Origin: Paraglomus occultum
Lineage: Eukaryota > Glomeromycota > Glomeromycetes > Paraglomerales > Paraglomeraceae
Length of the DNA: 40,233 nt
Assembly (NCBI GenBank): GCA_910592205.1
Contig: CAJVPJ010000144.1
Span: forward strand, 1 to 40,233
Direction of reading: 5' to 3'
Position 1 is the stretch's first letter. Each line of letters opens with the position of its first letter. Positions 33,966 to 40,233 of the stretch are shown piece by piece. The notes beneath the pieces are model-generated. The model saw only the letters and a list, made by a program, of their open reading frames with translations, made no database searches and had not been told where the DNA came from. Position numbers and translations under genes: made by a program.

Positions 33966-35906
33966 TCAGTAAAGCCGGGAAAAGTTTAATACATCAACGT
34001 CTCGCACGCCTTTCACATCTCGGATACCCTCGATAATTATATTATTGCTGTCCCAAAACCTCAAAACAAGAAAAGTCTTCAGTAAACACATGGTCATTTC
34101 CCTGCCTGGACACGCTCTCGGGCCATTCCCAAATGATATAACTTCTTTTCGGTTTTTTTCCGCAGAACTTTCGAGTTCCAAGAATCTCTCTGGGTTAAAC
34201 TTCTCGGGATTTTTCCAGCTTCTTTGATTCATTAGTAAACTATTTACAACCAGTTTAACCGTAGTTCCTGTTGGCCAAGCCTTCGCTCTTAGATTTACTG
34301 GCTGTGCGGCTGTACGAGTAATAATCGGTACTGGTGTGTTCAGCCGTATTGTTTCGGAGATTAATGCATCGCAGTAAGGTAAAGAGGATAAGGAAGCCGC
34401 CGTTAGATTCGTAGGAAGAGTATTACCAAAGGTCGCGGTTAGTTCTTCGGTCAAAGGCGTGATAAGGGATGGGTCTTTTTCGAGCGCAGCCATAAGATTT
34501 TTTATAACGGGAAGAATCTTTCGGTAGGCGGAAGCGGTGCCGAAAAAAAATAGTTAGCGAGATTAGAATACGTTTACAATTGGAATTGTCTGAATATCGT
34601 CCACTTACCTTGTATATTCCACCAATTAGCATTTCAGTAAGAATAACTGTAATTTCCGTAGGTGAGAATGGCCTTCCAACATCGTCCATTGTACTCTTCT
34701 TATTATCTAATACCGTATTTGCCACGCGCAATTTCGTTAACAAATCGTTAGTGATCAGCTGTTCAGCCGGGCAAGATTTAATGGCATCCCAACGACCGAG
34801 AACTTTTTGAGCAAGACCATGCATAGGTGGCAAACCCTCATAAGTTCGTTGACTAAGCTTTCCATTCGCTAAGGACTGAATGTGAGATACAGATACTTTA
34901 GATCATACGCAACGAATAAAGAGCGGGAATCAGATGCTATAAAGTCTACCTGCCACAATTCAATTATTATATCTTTTATATTCGTAATGTAGCCTCTCTC
35001 ATTTATCCAATGATCCAAATCATCCAACATTTGATCAGACTCAATTGGATTAATCCCAGTGAGCACTTTCACTGCTACGTTTTCGACTAATTGTTTATAA
35101 TCGTGCATTCCATTGATTATTCCTCCTCTCTCTTTCTCAATGAACCTGTAATACTCTTCAGTCCACTTAACAACTTCATCCAAGAAGCCTTCACTCTTCA
35201 TCACACTATCAACAACATCCCGCGTCATTTCCCAATTTTCTAAACGATTGTTGAATCCTATTCCTTTATCTCCTGGACCCAATTTCATATAAGCGTAATT
35301 TGCTGTTGGAAATCTCAGCTTATATCTGTCCCCCAGCATCACATCTATCATCAAATCACCTCTTGAAATCCATATATCGCGGGATAATTCAGTATACACT
35401 TCCCATACATCCCCATAGGAATTATAACATTCTACAGCCCATGAGGTAAGATCCTTAGAAAAATAATCACGGGATGTGAGAAAAGGGATGGGAAACGGGC
35501 CAGGAAGCGGATTCGGTCGTGTAAAATATTGGAAATAAAAATGGAATAAGTAGAATGCGGTGAGGAAAACAGGGAGAATAAGAACAAAAAATTCAAAATC
35601 GATGAAGAATGAATAGGATAGAAGTGAAAGCAAATGAAATGAGAAATACGCAATGGGAATTAAAGGGACGATGATTAAAAACAAAGGAGAGAGGGAGAAC
35701 ATTCTAATGTACGTCGAGGAGATAAGAATCAAAGGAGGTAGAAATAATAGGGAAAGAAAAGGCAATACATGCTCAATAGTTGCGTAGAGCGGGAGCATTG
35801 TCAAAAGATATGGGATTAGCAAATCGATAAATGCCCAAAGTAAAGTCCATTTATTGTATGGGAAAAGAGGGATGGAACACGTGCTGATCATCACTACCAA
35901 ACACAT
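33966..35906 (-). CDS. Cytochrome P450 with a long multi-span membrane N-terminus
   Basis: Three exons: 35906-34950, 34875-34609 and 34517-33966; 1776 bases, 591 residues. The first ~127 residues are strongly hydrophobic, enough for about four membrane spans, then comes the proline hinge RPNPLPGPFPIPFL. The K-helix ExxR is ETIR (Glu463, Arg466), PERF is at 517-520 and the haem loop FGNGPRACPG has its Cys ligand at 544. P450s are haem-thiolate enzymes of the ER; the substrate cannot be told. In the I-helix the usual (A/G)Gx(D/E)TT reads GGIYKIL, so the acid and threonine that normally deliver protons to bound oxygen are missing. The exon 3 acceptor (CGAAAG before 34517) gives the normal I-helix spacing of 17 residues to the DP pair; no AG lies nearer the branch point. 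Confidence 0.9.
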
Positions 35907-36100
35907 AAGAGTGTGTCTTACTGTTTATTATTATTATACGAACATCAGCAGAGTATTGATTAATCTAAAGGGGCGAACATTATATGAACGTTGACCCGGG
36001 GTCATCTACCTCAAACTTATATTATAATATCATTGAATGGGATATTCCCAATTAAAATTGGGGTATCAAACTATATTACATTACATAACTTCACAGTCTA

Positions 36101-37436
36101 TTAGCTTACAGTAATATTTACTTCTTCACCCTTATTACTTTCATCACCAATATCAGAAGAAACACCTCGCACTCTATCAATAACAACTTCAGAAGGCTCG
36201 ATTGTAGAAACCGATTTTGAAGAGCGTGACGAGGACCAAGACCATTGCGATTGTGGATGTGAATCTGTTGATGATATTGTTAATGATAATTGCAATGATG
36301 GTCTCGAATTTACATCACGCGATTCATTGTTCTCTTGCGACACCGTAATGTCAATATCGTGCTGGCGTATCGCTGCAGTAGGCGATGATGCCGTTATCGT
36401 GAAGAATGAGAACGTAGCTGACGTTGTTGTTGATACTGTACTGATATCACTATCGCCGATTGTGTCTCGATTACTCGAATTGCCATTTTTCTTAAATGGT
36501 ATAAAACGTCTGTTACAGTCATGTTTACACATTGGACATACAGAAGATTTTTGCATTAACCAGGGATCTATTAGAGCAAGTGGACGAGAGATTATTGAGT
36601 AAACGACACGCGATCATAACGCATACAGCAACTAGTAAAGACTCATTAATTACCAATGCATTTGATGTGATATTGATGAAAACAGGGAAGCTGTCTTAAT
36701 TCATCTCCATCTTGAAAGTCTTCAAGGCATATCACACAGGTTGTTGGGAAGTCAACATGGTGGGATTCGTTTGCGTATCTTTTGTCCCTTTTATCTTCTT
36801 CCACAACGTTCTCGTTATCACCCCCCTCATCATTGTCATTTTTTTCATTTTTAATACAACTCGTCAACTCGTTCTCCCTTGCTTGTGACACTTCATGTGT
36901 TGGAGAGGACGGGACAGAAGGTTCACGATTTGCAGTGGGTATTGTTGTGTTATTTGTCTGAGCGTTGTCGGTAGTCGTACCATTGCTATTCTCGTTGGTA
37001 TTAATATTGGAATCGTTTTTTTCAATGTTGCTAGTACAATTCTTTTCATTTTCTCCATTCTCTATCGTCACACTTTGTACTACATGACTCTCAACCTTAA
37101 ATACAATGACTGGGAACGTATCAAGCTTCTCCCTCGATAAGAGTTGGGATTTGTTGGACACTCTTTCCAATTCTATTGTTGTCGTTCTCGCAAAGGGCCG
37201 ACGACGCGACTCTCGATTACGGAGAAATACGATTATTATACCTGTATTTGGAAATGTTTGATGAATTAAAAACAATATTAAATAAATGACCTGAGTAATA
37301 ACGTTTGAAGTAATTTTCGTTGAAACATACCTCCTAACAAAGATAATAGTGCTCCACTAATAACAATGACGGTGAGCACTCTCGTCAACTGTTGGCCAAT
37401 TGCGTAGGCTGTATTGTCCGTATCGCTATTATCCAT
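36101..37436 (-). CDS. Membrane-anchored RING-H2 protein, probable E3 ubiquitin ligase
   Basis: Three exons: 37436-37331, 37241-36654 and 36567-36101; 1161 bases, 386 residues. A membrane span covers about residues 19-44 (VLTVIVISGALLSLLGG, then IIIVFL), ending in a basic stop-transfer RNRESRRRPF. A low-complexity Asn/Thr/Ser-rich and then acidic linker follows. The RING-H2 domain has all eight ligands: Cys204, Cys207, Cys222, His224, His227, Cys230, Cys242 and Cys245, with the DPWL motif typical of E2-binding C3H2C3 rings. The C-terminal 140 residues are Ser/Thr-rich and probably disordered. The layout resembles PA-TM-RING or ATL ligases, but no PA domain or clear signal peptide is present. 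It lies 195 bases upstream of the P450 on the same strand. Substrates are unknown. Confidence 0.88.
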
Positions 37437-39341
37437 TTTATTTTTTTATAAGTATATGACATATATTTGCAAGAGCTGGAGTGCGTCCAAGGATAAATCT
37501 GTCAATGCGTCCGGTGTATATGTATATATATTATTGATTTCTATGGATTTTTCTATTTGTTTCATGTATAGATTTTGGGATCTAAATATGTCCACGTGTT
37601 TCACTATAATAATGGATATCTTTATTTCTAGTGAATGGCCGAAAATCGTTTATTAAATTAGCCACAGGCGAATAAATTTTACGGACTGAATACAAATGAT
37701 ATAATGCATGTAACACGAATATGGGACACATTTATAGCGCAGCCGAATGGATAAATATGAAGCTCCGTATAAATTTATTGGCTACAACTATTTGTTTAAT
37801 GATATCATACGTATACAATAGTAACTACTTATTGGATTACAAATACATACAACTTTTGTTGACACCTAATGGGCGTACCGCAACAAAGTGAGCATGTGAC
37901 GTCACATAACTTGATTTTTCTATTCAGAATAACAACCAATGTAATAGGATTAACCAAAGCGAGAAAATCCGGGTCTAATTGTTACTCCTTAGCAGCCGTA
38001 TTTCCGCAAACGGGCTAATTTTTGGTGAACGACGAGCTCACTCATAACGCCGAACGCCGAGGGTGTAAGGACCAAAGGACCATTCTAGCCCCAAACGCAA
38101 AAGGGATCCTCCGCTTAAACAGTACAAGTCTCGAACGGGTCTATCTTAATTTCACATTTATTTTAAAGCAGCTTATTCGTTCTGCGAAATCTGCCTGCTT
38201 GCTCTTAATTACAGCGAAATAAATCATTTAATTTATAAATTTAACCATGTTTCTGTAAATCACATTTTGAACAATAGCCATTTTGGGAAAGCACATGTTT
38301 GCCTAAGCCAGAAATTGTTTGTCGCTCCGCAGTCGCTGCGAGTTGTAAATATGTTATATTTTTCGCAATTATACGTCAATTCGCTTGCAAATAGAATTTA
38401 AAATCGAATACTAATACGCTATCGCATATTTAGTTGGAAGTTAATTAATGATGATATTGGAATAAAATCCTGTATTATTGGACCGCGGGTACGAATACAA
38501 TTTACTCGGTGGCGAGTATCTCTGACACATGAATTATGAGAGATGCAATGTTTAGTAAACATGTCGATACGGTGTGAGTCTTTCCGTTCAAAACCAAATA
38601 CTCAATAATGAACGTTGGGAACGTCGGTGAAGGGTTTTTTCGATGCCGGTGTAACGAAAACGTGATGAACTATGCATTTAAATGTCAGGTCTGGCCTATC
38701 GCTAAAATGACACGATTGCAAATCATTTTAGTCAACAAAAGCTCGATCACAGACTCCTACACAATACTGTTAATTTATAGTGTAGAGGTGTTTCCAAAGA
38801 ATGAACAACATGGTACGTCTGTTCGCTAACTAACAGGTAACATTTCTGAGTCCTTAAGGACACTGACATCACTTGTTTCACAAGAGTCTGTTTTCGTCAT
38901 CTTTGAGAGAGAGTCCATATTTGAGACAATATTCTTACGTACCCGACGAATCCAGAGCAAAGAAAGAAAAAGACTTAGTCACAAGCGAGTGTCGAGACTC
39001 TTCACGTATTTTAAATTTTACCCAATGAGGAGAGTTCTTTAATAATACGAATTATAAGACGTATGCAGATAATAATAATAAACAAACAAACAAACCTACT
39101 ATTATCACTATTACTTGTTTAAATAAATGTCCCATGCTAGTTTGTTTTAACGAAGTAACTTGTTTCCTACTGATTTTCCCATTTTACTGTAAGTCTTTTA
39201 GTACTGAAACAAATTGACGACTAATTTTCTTCCTTTTTTTGCTGGATGTTCCTTCCGCGCTATAGTAATTGTTTTAACTTGATTTTTATTAAAAATCTTT
39301 GAGGTTGGGAAATCAACCTTTTTATACATATTCCGAATACG
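37437..39341. other. Long intergenic region upstream of the RING gene
   Basis: This is about 1.9 kb without a supported gene. The first part should hold the RING gene promoter. It contains short simple repeats (AAT and AAAC units near 39070-39095). Open frames at 38022-38222 and 38608-38829 have no recognisable features. Confidence 0.45.
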
Positions 39342-39632
39342 TTAACACGTTACAAAATGATACATCATTAATGAATATCCTTTGTCTACATTACAAGAAC
39401 AGTCTTTTCTAAATCGGCGAACGAAATAAAAAGTCGCCCATTTTACAAGAGTAATCATCAAATGCATTATCAATGATGTAATACTAATACTTTTGTTTAC
39501 ACATTGCAAAAACATCTTTTCACTGAGTGGATAGTTCGCTAACAAATTACGTGAATCTGAATTAGCTTTACTACAACGGAAGACAAAATTTATTATTACA
39601 ATAATAATAATTAATAGTTGAAGCGAAACCAT
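39342..39632 (-). CDS. Hypothetical 96-residue ORF with a signal-peptide-like start
   Basis: The frame opens at ATG 39632. It begins MVSLQLLIIIIVIINFVFRC, a hydrophobic core with a possible cleavage region after it, followed by a polar segment with two or three Cys and a second hydrophobic patch near residues 50-62. It ends 5' of the mariner at the right edge (its start is 42 bases from the element). It could be a small secreted or membrane protein or a chance frame in AT-rich DNA. No family recognised. Confidence 0.3.
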   Translation of the reverse strand: MVSLQLLIIIIVIINFVFRCSKANSDSRNLLANYPLSEKMFLQCVNKSISITSLIMHLMITLVKWATFYFVRRFRKDCSCNVDKGYSLMMYHFVTC

Positions 39633-39674
39633 CGTTCCTGATACACAGAAAACCTCGTCCCTGATACACTAGTA

Positions 39675-40233
39675 CGTGGGGGGTTTGAAAAGTTTTGCGC
39701 GTAGATCTTTATTTCCAGAAATTTCATAATAAGTATCAATACGACTATTTTGTTCCCTCAAAGTACTCTCCATTAATATCCATGAAACATTGCAGACGAT
39801 TCGGCTTTTGGGATGGTTTCAGCAACTGCCTGAACAGCCCTTGCCCTTATCAAATCTTTTTTCCTTCAGTTGTTTCTTTATTCGAGGGAATAAGAAAAAA
39901 TTACAAGAAATACGGTCTCGACTGTTGGCAAATAGAGAATAAGTTCCACTCGTTCGGTATGAAAATGATCGTTGCTTTATGTAGCGCAGCATTGTATTAC
40001 GTCACGAACAGTTGTTCGTCCCTTTATTCTGGAGGCACAGCTCACTATGCAAAATGAGAGATTTTTTTGGCTAAAATGTTAATAGAAATGTGCGGGTTAT
40101 TGCTGACAAAATCCTCGATCTTGGCAATTTTTTCTGACGTCACTGCTTCGCGAAGACGTCCAGAACGAGCCTTTGTCTCTAATTTTTTCTTATTCGTGTT
40201 TGAATGTAACAATCCAACGTCTAATTGCGCTGG
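39675..40233 (-). mobile_element. Internally deleted mariner transposon, cut by the window edge
   Basis: The left end follows TA (39673-39674) and begins CGTGGGGGGTTTGAAAAGTT, a mariner-style inverted repeat. The minus-strand transposase is broken: near the edge it reads ARSGRLREAVTSEKIAKIED and VSNNPHISINILAKK, then jumps directly to the end of the catalytic core (SCNFFLFPRIKKQLKGKRFD) and ends LQCFMDINGEYFEGTK through two frameshifts. The central catalytic part, with the first two acidic residues, is absent. The third catalytic Asp of the family (xCDxxLFP) is Asn here. The copy is inactive. Confidence 0.8.

Noticed and set aside
34518-34560. P450 exon 3 starting earlier, to include TASAYRK and so supply a threonine in the I-helix
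   Set aside because: There is no AG acceptor before that segment, and including it makes the I-helix seven residues too long.
1-40233. CRISPR array, prokaryotic operon, riboswitch, tRNA or rRNA genes
   Set aside because: No regularly spaced repeats, ribosome-binding sites or tRNA A/B boxes were found by eye; the genes have spliceosomal introns, so the DNA is eukaryotic.

Overview
The window looks like nuclear DNA of a filamentous fungus. It is AT-rich. The genes are compact and split by many short GT-AG introns, and they encode core fungal or eukaryotic proteins (Cdc42, a type I metacaspase, Ind1/NUBPL, Rio1, COP9 signalosome subunit 1, Ade8, Imp3, Mtr4, a cytochrome P450, a RING-H2 ligase). 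Genes sit singly on either strand with long AT-rich spacers, and nothing is arranged as an operon. Fungal intron style, fungal-type metacaspase and P450, a LAGLIDADG remnant of mitochondrial type and Tc1/mariner debris would all suit an early-diverging (Mucoromycota/Glomeromycotina-like) fungus. That placement is inference; the sequence alone does not fix the species.

Layout. 1-4.7 kb: the 3' end of an unrecognised gene, a dead Tc1-type transposon bounded by 12-base G/C runs, and a mariner transposase scrap. 4.7-6.2 kb: CDC42 (minus). 6.2-10.1 kb: mostly empty. 10.1-19.3 kb: a minus-strand series with a metacaspase, IND1 (complex I Fe-S assembly), RIO1 (40S maturation kinase) and an unrecognised 494-residue helical protein. 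20.2-24.3 kb: CSN1 (+), ADE8 (-) and IMP3 (+). 24.3-28.9 kb: an accessory stretch with diverged direct repeats, a cluster of strong hairpins, a probable Mis18-like gene of unresolved 5' end, a broken coiled-coil ORF and two inverted remnants of a LAGLIDADG homing endonuclease. 28.9-33.1 kb: MTR4 (+). 34.0-37.4 kb: a P450 and a membrane-anchored RING-H2 protein (both minus). 37.4-40.2 kb: empty sequence, a small signal-peptide-like ORF and an internally deleted mariner cut by the window edge.

Functionally, RIO1, IMP3 and MTR4 all act in ribosome or RNA maturation, CSN1 and the RING protein belong to ubiquitin pathways, and ADE8 is purine synthesis. No joint regulation is visible. Exon models were built by hand from splice consensus, reading-frame continuity and recognised family motifs; every exon set listed as complete sums to a whole number of codons. 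I do not see a convincing new multi-gene system. The most unusual items are the paired homing-endonuclease remnants, the hairpin cluster, the P450 lacking its usual I-helix acid/threonine pair, two GC-AG introns and the unrecognised 494-residue gene.
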